This document shows, piece by piece, positions 16,931 to 26,194 of a DNA stretch of 64,000 nt. A program made the translations under genes and the position numbers. The notes under the pieces are model-generated. The model was not told the DNA's origin. It did not search any database and saw nothing but the letters and a program-made list of their open reading frames with translations. Origin of the DNA: Marinomonas shanghaiensis. Its GTDB lineage: Bacteria > Pseudomonadota > Gammaproteobacteria > Pseudomonadales > Marinomonadaceae. The first letter of the stretch is position 1. Every line of letters starts with the position of its first letter. The stretch lies in the NCBI RefSeq assembly GCF_003259175.1, contig NZ_QGOK01000010.1, positions 1-64,000 on the forward strand, given 5' to 3'.

Positions 16931-17047
16931 TATGTGTCCTGCAATAACAACACCATCCCCTTTACAGCACGCTCTTGAGTGTTTATAACAACGCACTCAC
17001 TATCTTTTCCTAAGCCAAACCAACTGAGGCAGCTTTTCTGAATCACC

Positions 17048-17578
17048 ATGTCTAATATTGTACTGATTTATTCCACCACAGACGGTCACACAAAAAAGAT
17101 CAGCCAAAAAATGCAATCCTTTATCGAAAGCCAAGGTCATATCGTCACGCTCGTTGCGGTAGAAGATGCCACAGCACAGACACTTGCACATCATGACAAA
17201 GTGGTCATTGGCGCTAGCATTCGTTATGGCAAACATCAAAAAATCGTCGCAGATTTTATTACGCAGAATAAAGCTCAGCTCGACAGCCAACCCAGCGCGT
17301 TTTATACGGTGAATCTCGTTGCTCGCAAACCTGAAAAATGCCAGCCTGACACAAACCCGTATATCATTAAATTTTTAGCACAGCTCAATTGGCAACCCAG
17401 TTTACAAGGCGTCTTTGCAGGAAAGCTCAATTACCCTAAATACGGCTTTATCGATCGTAATATGATTCGTTTTATCATGTGGATGACCAAAGGACCAACT
17501 GACCCAAAAACCAACATGGAATTTACCGATTGGCAGAGTGTTGATCGCTTTGCTCAAGCCGTCTGTGATATGTCTTAG
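17048..17578 (+). CDS. hemG: HemG-type protoporphyrinogen oxidase
   Basis: A 176-residue flavodoxin-like protein predicted to oxidise protoporphyrinogen IX to protoporphyrin IX in haem synthesis, linked to respiratory quinones. The FMN phosphate loop is YSTTDGHTKK, followed by VVIGASIRYGKH. The HemG-specific helical insertion lies in the second half (PKYGFIDRNMIRFIMWMTKG), which membrane-anchors the E. coli enzyme. Length agrees with E. coli HemG (181). No strong ribosome-binding site is visible. Confidence 0.92.
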   Translation: MSNIVLIYSTTDGHTKKISQKMQSFIESQGHIVTLVAVEDATAQTLAHHDKVVIGASIRYGKHQKIVADFITQNKAQLDSQPSAFYTVNLVARKPEKCQPDTNPYIIKFLAQLNWQPSLQGVFAGKLNYPKYGFIDRNMIRFIMWMTKGPTDPKTNMEFTDWQSVDRFAQAVCDMS

Positions 17579-17638
17579 GCCAATAAAAAAGACAACGTGA
17601 TAACGCATTTACTTTTACGCTTATAAGGACCCCAAAAA

Positions 17639-19513
17639 ATGACCGATGCGCTGCTGTTAACCTTTGTTTTTCTAGTCGCAGGCGTCATTTCGGTTCCTAT
17701 TGCATCACGTTTAGGGCTAGGTTCCGTATTAGGTTATTTGTTAGCGGGCATTATTATCAGTCCATTACTGGGCCTATTTGACGTGGACATTGTGTCCATT
17801 CAACACTTTGCTGAATTAGGTGTTGTCTTAATGTTGTTTTTAGTTGGGCTTGAGTTAAACCCTAAAAAATTATGGGCATTAAAATCTAAGTTATTGGGCT
17901 TAGGGGGCGGACAAATTGTATTAACCGCCCTTCTTATTATGGCGGCAGGCATGCTGCTTGAACAAGAATGGCGAACCAGTCTCGCCATAGGTTTGGTGCT
18001 TGCGCTCTCTTCAACGGCCATCGTGATTCAAACCTTAACCGAAAAAGGTCTAATGAAATCAGACGGTGGTCAGTCTTCTTTCGCGGTATTATTGGCACAA
18101 GACATTGTTGTCATTCCTATGCTGGCTTTTATTCCTTTGCTCGCCACACCAGAGCTAATCGAAGCTCTCAACCATGCGTCCAATACCAGCACGACCGGTA
18201 ACCATGCCGACACTGTCTCTCTGGTCACAGGATTAGAGGCGTGGCAAACCGCTTTCGTCACCATAGGCGCCATTGCCATTGTTATTTTGAGTGGTCGCTT
18301 TTTAGTCACGCCTATTTTCCGTTATATTGCTGTCGCACAACTCAGAGAACTGTTTATTGCCGCGGCGCTGATGTTCGTTATTGGCACCACTTTGTTGATG
18401 TCATTGGTTGGGCTGTCTCCCGCCCTTGGTACCTTCCTCGCGGGTGTGGTTTTAGCCAATTCTCCTTATCGACATGAATTAGAAAGTGATATAGCGCCAT
18501 TTAAAGGATTATTACTTGGGCTGTTCTTTATGACGGTCGGCGCTGGCATTAATTTTTCACTGTTGTTCAGTCATTTTCCATCCATCCTTGGCCTCACGGT
18601 TGGGTTGATTATGATAAAAGCCACTACGCTGTTTCTACTAGGTCGCCTCTTCAGTATTCGCGGTTCAAACAAATGGCTGTTTGCTTTGGGTCTTGCTCAA
18701 GCAGGAGAGTTTGGCTTTGTTTTATTGTCTTTTACCGTCAGCAATGCTGTGATATCGCAAGAAGTCGCCGATATTCTACTACTGGTCGTGGCCTTATCCA
18801 TGCTGCTTACCCCTATGCTGTTCATTCTGTATGACCGAGTTATCGCACCCCGTTACGCTGCCGATAAAACCTCAGGCACACACGATGAACTGCCCGATGA
18901 CAACAAAATCATTATTGCGGGCTCTGGACGCATGGGCAGCACTATAGACAATCTTTTACGACTCGCAGGTTATCACTCAACCGTGATTGATTTTAGTGTT
19001 AAGCGCTTAAGAGCATTGCAGAACTTTGGTGTTAAAAACTACTTTGGCGACGCCACTCGACCCGATTTATTGGAAGCCGCGGGTATAAATGAAGCATCGT
19101 TGTTCATTATTACCATTGATGATGCCGAACAAGCCACCAAGCTGGTCAAATATGTTCGGGAGCATTATCCAAATCTACATGTCATTGCGAGGGCCTTTGA
19201 CAACAATCACGTTTACGATTTATGGGCCTCTGGTTGTCGAGACATTATTCGAGAAAACTACGACAGCAGCTTGCGCATGGGGCGTTCCGCTTTTGAGGCT
19301 TTGGGCATTTCTCATAACAAGGCAGAGCAAATGATTAACATCTTTAACCAACATGACAAGGTGTCTATGGTGGAAGTCGCCGATGCTCACCAGATCGGCG
19401 TACCAGCCCACGAAAACAAAGTCTTTGTTGCTCGTCTGAGAAAATACCTAGAAGAGAAAAATCCGCAACTCCAAAAAGCCATGCAAGACATTCAAGCCCA
19501 ACCAGACGACTAA
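17639..19513 (+). CDS. Kef-type cation:proton antiporter with RCK domain
   Basis: A 624-residue CPA2 membrane protein. About 12-13 transmembrane helices (residues 1-400) include the family motif FLVGLELNPKKLW. A cytoplasmic Rossmann RCK_N/TrkA-N domain follows (IIIAGSGRMGSTIDNLL, about 425-550). The size and layout match KefB/KefC potassium efflux systems, which are gated by glutathione adducts to protect against electrophiles. No kefF/kefG ancillary gene is adjacent. It could equally be a YbaL-type relative. AAGGA precedes the start. Confidence 0.88.
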   Translation: MTDALLLTFVFLVAGVISVPIASRLGLGSVLGYLLAGIIISPLLGLFDVDIVSIQHFAELGVVLMLFLVGLELNPKKLWALKSKLLGLGGGQIVLTALLIMAAGMLLEQEWRTSLAIGLVLALSSTAIVIQTLTEKGLMKSDGGQSSFAVLLAQDIVVIPMLAFIPLLATPELIEALNHASNTSTTGNHADTVSLVTGLEAWQTAFVTIGAIAIVILSGRFLVTPIFRYIAVAQLRELFIAAALMFVIGTTLLMSLVGLSPALGTFLAGVVLANSPYRHELESDIAPFKGLLLGLFFMTVGAGINFSLLFSHFPSILGLTVGLIMIKATTLFLLGRLFSIRGSNKWLFALGLAQAGEFGFVLLSFTVSNAVISQEVADILLLVVALSMLLTPMLFILYDRVIAPRYAADKTSGTHDELPDDNKIIIAGSGRMGSTIDNLLRLAGYHSTVIDFSVKRLRALQNFGVKNYFGDATRPDLLEAAGINEASLFIITIDDAEQATKLVKYVREHYPNLHVIARAFDNNHVYDLWASGCRDIIRENYDSSLRMGRSAFEALGISHNKAEQMINIFNQHDKVSMVEVADAHQIGVPAHENKVFVARLRKYLEEKNPQLQKAMQDIQAQPDD

Positions 19514-19538
19514 ACGGCAACGGGCCTTATGTATGAAG

Positions 19539-19907
19539 CTAATGCAAAGTCACGCTGCTTTGCAACCTAGCAAGTCGTTCATTCCATTTTCCATTATGGA
19601 AACGTTCACACGCTTCTTCGGTATCAAAGCTCACCTGTCGACTAGGCTGGTTGAGCTTAATACCAACGTCATTAAGCGCCTCGTTAATACGCTGATAAAA
19701 ATAGTCTTCTTGCTTAGCGTCAAGAGCGTTTGACAAAGACTCGTCTGTTTCAAAAACACAAACGATTTTTAATGAGTTCGGAAACGCACTGTAATTCACG
19801 ACGTGGGTTAGCCAAACAAATCCATCGACCGATTCCAACGCAGCGTCACACACGTTAGTTAGCGCCTCACGAATGGCATTTTCTATTTTTTTATCCGATT
19901 TTTTCAC
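19539..19907 (-). CDS. Conserved hypothetical protein
   Basis: A 122-residue soluble protein with a GTG start (MKKSDKKIENAIREALTNVCDAAL...). I recall similar proteins in other gammaproteobacteria (common pattern: a basic helix, then FVWLTHVVNYSAFPNSL, then KIVCVFETD). They are sometimes labelled Fis-family regulators, but I see no convincing helix-turn-helix. It is convergent with the Kef-type gene, 25 bp apart. Confidence 0.7.
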   Translation of the reverse strand: MKKSDKKIENAIREALTNVCDAALESVDGFVWLTHVVNYSAFPNSLKIVCVFETDESLSNALDAKQEDYFYQRINEALNDVGIKLNQPSRQVSFDTEEACERFHNGKWNERLARLQSSVTLH

Positions 19908-20182
19908 AACAACTCACAACGAAATTAACAAGACAAAGGGGCGCCCGCCGTAGAATTCACACCAAAACGGCAAACGATGACGGCATTAGGTTGCTAGACA
20001 CTGAATTAAGATAACATGTTTTTTTGAACATTAAGCGTTTCGATCAACTATTCAGTCGCTTCTCGATGCATTACACTATTTGATAACAAGAACACATCCT
20101 CAGAACACTCGATAGAAGCAGCATACACATCAAGAACGTCTGCTTCTGCTTTGATTTAAGACATCCAGTAAGGAATCACACT

Positions 20183-21121
20183 GTGAAAAAAGTATTTATT
20201 GATGGCGAAACAGGCACCACAGGCCTTCAAGTAAAAGATCGCCTAGTGAATCATCCGCACATTGAAATCATCAGTATCGACCCAGACAAAAAACGTGATG
20301 TGGAAGAAAAGCGTCGCTTGATGAAAGAAGCCGATGTCACGGTTCTTTGTCTGCCTGATGACGCTGCGAAAGACAGCGTTATGTTGGCCAAAGAAGAAGG
20401 CTGTCGTATTTTGGACGCCAGCTCCGTTCACCGTGTTGCAGAAGGTTGGGTGTACGGTTTGCCTGAACTGGACGTCACACAGCGCGAAAAAATCCAAGCT
20501 GCACAGTTTGTATCAAATCCTGGCTGCTACCCAACAGGCGCAATTTTACTGTTAAAGCCCTTAATTGAAGCGGGTTTACTGCCAGCATCTTATGATTATT
20601 CGATCAACGCTGTATCCGGCTACAGTGGTGGCGGTAACGCCATGATCGACCGTTACGAAAGTGCCACCAATTCTCCTATTTTTGGCGCTTACGGCCTGTC
20701 TTTCAACCACAAACATCTGGCTGAAATGAAAAAATGGTCAGGCTTAGACAAGGCACCTATTTTTGTTCCTAGTGTGGGCAACTTCCGCCAAGGCATGCTG
20801 ACCTTCTTGCCCATTCATTTAAAAGACGATGTCACCATGGAACAACTGCAGGCTAAATTGGCAGAAGTGTATGCTAATGACACGTTTGTCACCGTGAATG
20901 GCTTTAACCTAGTAGTCGATAATGCGGCGCCTTTCTTGACGCCTCATGGGCTTGAAGACACCAACCAAATCGAGTTATCCGTTCTCAGTGAACCGGGTAA
21001 TAAATCCGGTATCTTGGTTGCCAAACTCGATAACCTAGGCAAAGGCGCCTCTGGTGCGGCCGTGCAAAACCTCAACATCATGTTGGGATTTGCTGAAGAC
21101 ATTGCGGTAAATCTACGCTAG
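20183..21121 (+). CDS. argC: N-acetyl-gamma-glutamyl-phosphate reductase, type 2
   Basis: It reduces N-acetylglutamyl phosphate to the semialdehyde in arginine synthesis using NADPH. At 312 residues it belongs to the shorter type-2 class. The nucleotide-binding start is KVFIDGETGTTGLQV, and the catalytic Cys115 is in NPGCYPTGA. A GTG start with AAGGA upstream is used. It is a single gene ended by a hairpin terminator at 21129-21164. Type-1 ArgC is more usual in Oceanospirillales, so a second argC elsewhere is possible. Confidence 0.93.
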   Translation: MKKVFIDGETGTTGLQVKDRLVNHPHIEIISIDPDKKRDVEEKRRLMKEADVTVLCLPDDAAKDSVMLAKEEGCRILDASSVHRVAEGWVYGLPELDVTQREKIQAAQFVSNPGCYPTGAILLLKPLIEAGLLPASYDYSINAVSGYSGGGNAMIDRYESATNSPIFGAYGLSFNHKHLAEMKKWSGLDKAPIFVPSVGNFRQGMLTFLPIHLKDDVTMEQLQAKLAEVYANDTFVTVNGFNLVVDNAAPFLTPHGLEDTNQIELSVLSEPGNKSGILVAKLDNLGKGASGAAVQNLNIMLGFAEDIAVNLR

Positions 21122-21128
21122 TCACTTT

Positions 21129-21164
21129 ATTCCGCCTTCTTTGATGGTTCTTAGAAGGCGGAAT
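21129..21164 (+). terminator. Terminator after argC
   Basis: A 12-bp stem (ATTCCGCCTTCT and complement) with a 12-base loop 8 bp after the argC stop. An upstream TTG start for the next gene (21141) would fall inside this hairpin loop, which argues for its start at 21183. Confidence 0.8.
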
Positions 21165-21182
21165 TTGACCTTAGAGTTTCAA

Positions 21183-22619
21183 ATGAATAATAAAAACAAC
21201 CCTTCACAACGTCATGCGCAACAACCCAGCCCGTCACTAAAAAAAATAAATCTATCCGCTTGGCCGCTTTATTTGATTTTGACGATGACACTGGTCATCA
21301 GCACAGTTTCTTATCAATTTCTAACACTTCAACAATCCCTCACGGCGGGACTGCTGTTCATTTGCATTGCCTTTTGGGCGACGTCTTTAGTACCAGCTTA
21401 TTGGCCTGCACTAGGGTTATTTGCGTTTGCAACCGCCACACAGCTGGCGCCAACACAGGTGATATTTTCCGGCTTCCAATCGTCGACATTTTGGTTGCTG
21501 TTCAGTGGCATGGTTTTTGGTGCCGCTATTAATCATACGGGGATCAATTCACGTGCTACCCGTTTGCTGATGCTGATTCTTGGCAACAGCTATCAGGGCA
21601 CCATTATTAAGATTGCTCTGTTTGCCATGGGATTAGCGTTTTTAATCCCATCTGGCGTAAGCCGAGTTGTCCTATTGATTCCTATTGTTGTTTCTCTTGC
21701 GGATCATTTTGGTTATGGCCCAGATTCTAATGGCCGAAAGGGCATGTTATTAGCCGCGGCGTTCGGGACATTTTTACCCGCCTTTTCCATTTTACCTGCC
21801 AACGCTCCTAACATGTTGCTGTCAGGAATGACAGAAGCCTTGTATGACGCGCCCTTATCCTATGGGGAATATCTATTGTTGCACTTTCCTATCTTAGGGT
21901 TCGGAAAGTTGATCATGACCATCGGCGTCATTTTGTGGTTATTTCCAGATAAAGCCCCAAACCAAGCCATACAAGCAAGCATAGAAAAGTCAACGATGAC
22001 AAAAGTTGAAACTCGCCTATTGATGGTTCTCTGTGCTTGTTTTGCGTTTTGGTTTACAGACTCACTGCATCATATTTCCGCAGGTTGGATTGGACTTATT
22101 GCAGCGTTAGTTTGCCTCTGGCCAAGCTTGGGATTAATGACCAAAAACAGCATAGATAAAGACATTCAGTACGGTACACTTCTGTTCGCTGCCGGCATTA
22201 TTGGTTTAAGTGCGATTATTGCTTACTCGGGGCTTGGCCGTATATTGGTGACGTATCTCACCGATATCATTCCCTTCTCTGCCAATGCGCCATTATTAAA
22301 TCTTAGCTTGCTGACCTTTATTTCTACCTGTGTGGCCGTGGTCACTAACTTAGCCGGTGTGCCTGCGATTATGACGCCGATGGCAGAACATCTTGCCAAC
22401 ATAACAGGACTTTCTAATCATGCCGTGCTAATGACACAAGTGTTGGCCTTTTCTAACGTTTTGTTGCCTTATCAGGCACCACCATTGATAACGGCCATTG
22501 CACTGGGAAACTTATCCATCGGTGCAGTCACCAAGGTATGTTTAGCCACTTTTGTACTGACCAGTCTAATACTGCTGCCGTTGAATTTTCTCTGGTGGTA
22601 CGCTTTGGGTATGTTTTAA
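21183..22619 (+). CDS. DASS/SLC13-family anion:sodium symporter
   Basis: A 478-residue integral membrane protein with about 11-12 helices. It resembles the divalent anion:Na+ symporter family, with transport-domain segments containing Asn-Pro/Ala-Pro (FSILPANAPNMLLSG and LLPYQAPPLITAIALGN), which act as the paired substrate loops. The substrate could be dicarboxylates, sulfate or another anion and cannot be told from the sequence. The start is chosen because an earlier frame start lies within the argC terminator. Confidence 0.8.
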   Translation: MNNKNNPSQRHAQQPSPSLKKINLSAWPLYLILTMTLVISTVSYQFLTLQQSLTAGLLFICIAFWATSLVPAYWPALGLFAFATATQLAPTQVIFSGFQSSTFWLLFSGMVFGAAINHTGINSRATRLLMLILGNSYQGTIIKIALFAMGLAFLIPSGVSRVVLLIPIVVSLADHFGYGPDSNGRKGMLLAAAFGTFLPAFSILPANAPNMLLSGMTEALYDAPLSYGEYLLLHFPILGFGKLIMTIGVILWLFPDKAPNQAIQASIEKSTMTKVETRLLMVLCACFAFWFTDSLHHISAGWIGLIAALVCLWPSLGLMTKNSIDKDIQYGTLLFAAGIIGLSAIIAYSGLGRILVTYLTDIIPFSANAPLLNLSLLTFISTCVAVVTNLAGVPAIMTPMAEHLANITGLSNHAVLMTQVLAFSNVLLPYQAPPLITAIALGNLSIGAVTKVCLATFVLTSLILLPLNFLWWYALGMF

Positions 22620-22643
22620 GGAAAAGACTTAGTCGCTCAACAG

Positions 22644-22678
22644 AAAAGCCGCTTATCTATTTCACTAAGCGGCTTTTT
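22644..22678. terminator. Bidirectional terminator
   Basis: A 12-bp stem AAAAGCCGCTTA with its complement, a 10-base loop and T-runs on both sides, between the convergent symporter and phosphatase genes. Confidence 0.92.
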
Positions 22679-22702
22679 CACCAAGGCTACTTGATCACTC
22701 GT

Positions 22703-23530
22703 TTACTGAGCAGGCTGCCAAACGTGCAGTTTTGATTTGCGCATTTGGTCTTTTTCAGCAGCCGATGCGCCCCAATTACCCTCATACACTTTACCTTCCC
22801 AATCGCCATAAGCAGGGTTTGGCAACATAATAAAAGTCGTACCAAACAAGGCTTTATTTTTCTCTACTGCCGCATCGCTTTCCGCCAAACCTTTGGTTCT
22901 AAAGTCATTTGAGAAGTCGTTAAGGTTATCCCCCATAAAAAGCGCAATATCGTAGTTTTCTGCGACTTTCTGACGACGAGGCTCTTTGTTGCTAGTGGAA
23001 GTATTCAGCATTAGGTGTTCATCATCTATATTGGGGAACCCTAAGGCTTTTAAGTTTTTCCGTGTACCGTCTAAACCGGATTCTTTGCGGTTAGTGATGT
23101 AAAATACCTCCCCACCCTTGCTCGCCACGTAATTCAAAAACTCGGTGGCACCTGGCATGGCTTTCGCCTCGGCAGCGTCCATCCAGGCTTGCCAAGAGTC
23201 GTTTGAGTAGCCAAAATCTTTGCCAATCAACCACGCCTGATAGGCTGTATTATCAATAACCGTCTCATCGGCATCGACCACCACGGCGATTTTCTTGCTT
23301 CCAGTATGCTGACTAAGGTAGTGGTCAAACTGCATTTTTGCCAAATTAAACGCCTGATAAGACAAGGCTTTGTACTCAGCCGAAGCCTGCATCCATACGG
23401 TCGACATAACCAGCTGTTCATTCAACGCTTTATCTGAATAGTCTGATTCATGGGCAAATGCTGAAAACGCAAAACCTCCCATGAAAAGAGCCGAAGATAA
23501 AGCTAGGGCTCGAAAACTCAATGGCAACAT
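22703..23530 (-). CDS. Secreted HAD acid phosphatase, e(P4)/5'-nucleotidase type
   Basis: A 275-residue periplasmic phosphatase of the class C/e(P4) type, which strips phosphate from nucleotides such as NMN or AMP outside the cytoplasm. A signal peptide ends in SAFA-HES, so it is probably cleaved by signal peptidase I and is not a lipoprotein, unlike Haemophilus e(P4). The HAD nucleophile motif is VDADETVIDN, motif II is ITNRKESG and motif IV is FMGDNLNDF. AAGGAG lies upstream of the ATG. Confidence 0.88.
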   Translation of the reverse strand: MLPLSFRALALSSALFMGGFAFSAFAHESDYSDKALNEQLVMSTVWMQASAEYKALSYQAFNLAKMQFDHYLSQHTGSKKIAVVVDADETVIDNTAYQAWLIGKDFGYSNDSWQAWMDAAEAKAMPGATEFLNYVASKGGEVFYITNRKESGLDGTRKNLKALGFPNIDDEHLMLNTSTSNKEPRRQKVAENYDIALFMGDNLNDFSNDFRTKGLAESDAAVEKNKALFGTTFIMLPNPAYGDWEGKVYEGNWGASAAEKDQMRKSKLHVWQPAQ

Positions 23531-23694
23531 GACACCGCTCCTTAATATCGCAAATAATCGAATACGGCATTCTTACAAAATAGCCAGCAAAGAAAAAGCC
23601 TAAGTCGATTCTATTTGATAACAGCTTTTTGAGCGAAAATATCGTATTATCCCCGCTATTAGCCATTTACCCAGCATTTATACAATTGATTCCT

Positions 23695-25308
23695 ATGATA
23701 CGACTGTCCAATATCCAACTTCCTCTTGATCATGACGCCGACGCGATAGAAAACGCCATTTTGTCCTTGCTGAACATTTCAGCTGAAAAACTTGTTCGCT
23801 TTACTGTCTTTCGCCGTGGTTACGATGCCAGAAAAAAAACCAATATTTTTCTCATCTACACTATCGATGTTGAAACCACCTGCGATCAAGCACTATTAAG
23901 CCAATTTGCCGATCATCAACAGATTAAAATCGCCCCTGATCTAGACTATCATCCGGTTGCGCAGGCACCGGCTACTCTGACAGAGCGTCCTATCGTGATT
24001 GGCTTTGGTCCTTGTGGTTTATTAGCGGCTTTGGTTTTGGCTCAGATGGGTTACAAGCCCATCGTACTTGAACGTGGGAAAGAAGTTCGCGAACGCACCA
24101 AAGATACCTTTGGTTTCTGGCGCAAAAAAATCCTCAATACCGAATCCAACGTGCAATTTGGTGAAGGCGGAGCAGGCACCTTCTCTGACGGTAAGCTCTA
24201 CAGCCAAGTCAAAGACCCAAAACAATACAGCCGAAAAGTGCTGAATGAATTTGTTGCGGCAGGTGCACCAGACGAAATCCTCTACGTGAGCAAACCACAC
24301 ATAGGTACCTTTAAACTGGTTGCCATGGTCGAAAAAATGCGCGCGCAGATTATAGAACTTGGTGGCGAAATTCGTTTTAGCTGCCGTGTCGACGATCTGC
24401 ACATTGAAAACGGGCAAATCACCGGTGTGACATTAGCAGACGGTGAAAAACTCTATTCAAAACACATTGCTATCGCCATTGGCCACAGTGCTCGTGATAC
24501 GTTCGAGATGCTACACAACAAAGGCGTATACATCGAAGCCAAACCTTTTTCCGTTGGCTTTCGTATCGAACACGAGCAGTCTGCTATCGATAAAGCCCGC
24601 TTTGGCCCCAATGCCGGCAATGAAATTCTTGGTGCTGCTGATTACAAACTGGTTCACCATTGTAAAAATGGGCGTTCGGTTTACAGCTTCTGTATGTGCC
24701 CAGGTGGCACTGTCGTGGCTGCGACCTCTGAAGAGCATCGCGTCGTGACCAACGGCATGAGCCAATATTCTCGTAACGAACGTAACGCCAACAGCGCTAT
24801 CGTGGTAGGCATTGATCCTTCCGATTATCCGGGTGGACCACTCGCTGGCATCGAATTCCAACGCAAACTAGAAAGCCTTGCTTATGAGCTAGGTGGCAGC
24901 AATTACGATGCGCCCGCGCAAACCGTAGGTGCCTTTTTGCGTAATGAAACACCAGAAAAACTCGGTACAGTAGAACCATCTTTCAAGCCTGGCATTAAAC
25001 TCACCAACCTTGCCGATGCCTTGCCAGATTTTTGTATCGAAGCCATCCGCGAAGCCATTCCTGCCTTTAACAGAAAAATCAAAGGCTTTGCCTTCGACGA
25101 TGCTCTGTTAACCGGAGTAGAAACACGTACCTCAGCACCGATCAATATCAAACGTGATAACGACAGCCTAGAAAGCATCAACACCAAAGGCTTATACCCA
25201 GCGGGAGAAGGCGCAGGCTACGCTGGCGGCATCATGTCTGCCGCTATCGACGGCATCAAAATCGCCGAAGCCATGGCATTGAGCATCAATAGTAAAGCTG
25301 CAAATTGA
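23695..25308 (+). CDS. NAD(P)/FAD-dependent oxidoreductase (COG2509 type)
   Basis: A 537-residue flavoprotein of unknown physiological substrate. An N-terminal domain (about 1-90) resembles the small ferredoxin-like domain of this family. It is followed by the FAD dinucleotide fold (PIVIGFGPCGLLAALVLAQMGYKP), and the second flavin motif is near the C-terminus (LYPAGEGAGYAGGIMSAAIDG). The start at 23695 matches the family's usual MIRL-type N-terminus; a TTG at 23629 would add 22 residues without similarity. It is monocistronic with a strong terminator. Confidence 0.85.
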   Translation: MIRLSNIQLPLDHDADAIENAILSLLNISAEKLVRFTVFRRGYDARKKTNIFLIYTIDVETTCDQALLSQFADHQQIKIAPDLDYHPVAQAPATLTERPIVIGFGPCGLLAALVLAQMGYKPIVLERGKEVRERTKDTFGFWRKKILNTESNVQFGEGGAGTFSDGKLYSQVKDPKQYSRKVLNEFVAAGAPDEILYVSKPHIGTFKLVAMVEKMRAQIIELGGEIRFSCRVDDLHIENGQITGVTLADGEKLYSKHIAIAIGHSARDTFEMLHNKGVYIEAKPFSVGFRIEHEQSAIDKARFGPNAGNEILGAADYKLVHHCKNGRSVYSFCMCPGGTVVAATSEEHRVVTNGMSQYSRNERNANSAIVVGIDPSDYPGGPLAGIEFQRKLESLAYELGGSNYDAPAQTVGAFLRNETPEKLGTVEPSFKPGIKLTNLADALPDFCIEAIREAIPAFNRKIKGFAFDDALLTGVETRTSAPINIKRDNDSLESINTKGLYPAGEGAGYAGGIMSAAIDGIKIAEAMALSINSKAAN

Positions 25309-25311
25309 GAT

Positions 25312-25353
25312 AAAAAACGGGAAGATTGATACGCTAATCTTCCCGTTTTTTTT
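25312..25353. terminator. Bidirectional terminator
   Basis: A 16-bp perfect stem (AAAAAACGGGAAGATT and complement) with an 8-base loop and T-runs, serving the FAD oxidoreductase and the convergent hydratase-like gene. Confidence 0.95.
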
Positions 25354-25371
25354 CAATCAACATGCCTGTTT

Positions 25372-26055
25372 TTATGGTACTAGACTAAACTGCACAAGCA
25401 CTTCGCCTTGGTTTATCACGCGATTCACCCCTAAAGACTCGGCCGCTGGCACTAACCCATTTAACGTGCCAGTAATAAAAAAATAGTCTGTATTGCCATA
25501 ACCGCGTTGAATACATTGGAGTATGCCTTTTTTGACCACTTCTTTCTTGGCTTCGAGCAGTGACGCCACATCCGCCTTGAAGACATAACCTTGACTGCCG
25601 CCTTCAAACACCAGTTCGCCTGACACGGCTTTTGATGATACGAACACTCCGTAATTAAAATAGAAGTCACAGGCAGAATGATTGGTCGGGTGAATCGCTG
25701 GTCGAATCAGTTCAACGGCGGCACGAGGTAACAACTCAGCAACGAGCGGATTGACCTCATCCGTCTTGCTTGGCACAGTAAGTTGAAAGGCGATTTCCAA
25801 TTCGGTCCCGCGGCACGCATGATGAGCAATGCTGTCGCCCAGGTTAGCAAATACCTGAAAATCAAAAATAGGAGAAAGGATAATCACCTCGTCTTTGTCG
25901 ACAATTTTCCAACCCGCAATCGTGGCCCCCTTCTCGACTATCTTAGCAATAAGATCGTCTTGGGCTGCACACACTGCGTCGAAAGTCTCTGTGAGCGATA
26001 ATGATGCCTGATGCGGAAATGCTTCCAGTGACTGAACATATTCTTCAAAAACCAT
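25372..26055 (-). CDS. FAH-superfamily, MhpD-like hydratase
   Basis: A 227-residue protein resembling 2-oxopent-4-enoate hydratases and related decarboxylases: ATIAGWKIVDKDEV, then the acidic metal-ligand segment GTELEIAFQLTVP, and a C-terminal GTLNGLVPAAE resembling the family's final substrate-loop region. It is somewhat shorter and more divergent than MhpD (about 270). It stands alone without other aromatic meta-cleavage genes, so the true substrate is uncertain and the assignment is by fold only. Confidence 0.6.
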   Translation of the reverse strand: MVFEEYVQSLEAFPHQASLSLTETFDAVCAAQDDLIAKIVEKGATIAGWKIVDKDEVIILSPIFDFQVFANLGDSIAHHACRGTELEIAFQLTVPSKTDEVNPLVAELLPRAAVELIRPAIHPTNHSACDFYFNYGVFVSSKAVSGELVFEGGSQGYVFKADVASLLEAKKEVVKKGILQCIQRGYGNTDYFFITGTLNGLVPAAESLGVNRVINQGEVLVQFSLVP

Positions 26056-26194
26056 ACGATATTAAGCCTTTATAAAATAATGAGATTATTAGGTAAAGAA
26101 TACGGATTTACGATGGCGATGTATCCTTTATTTCACTGCGCTTAGCCTGTAATATACGCGCTCCTAAAATCCATTCAATGAAAAGGAACTTCTA

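Noticed and set aside
24022-24417. 131-codon minus-strand frame inside the FAD oxidoreductase
   Set aside because: It is fully antisense to a conserved flavoprotein and has no recognisable domain.
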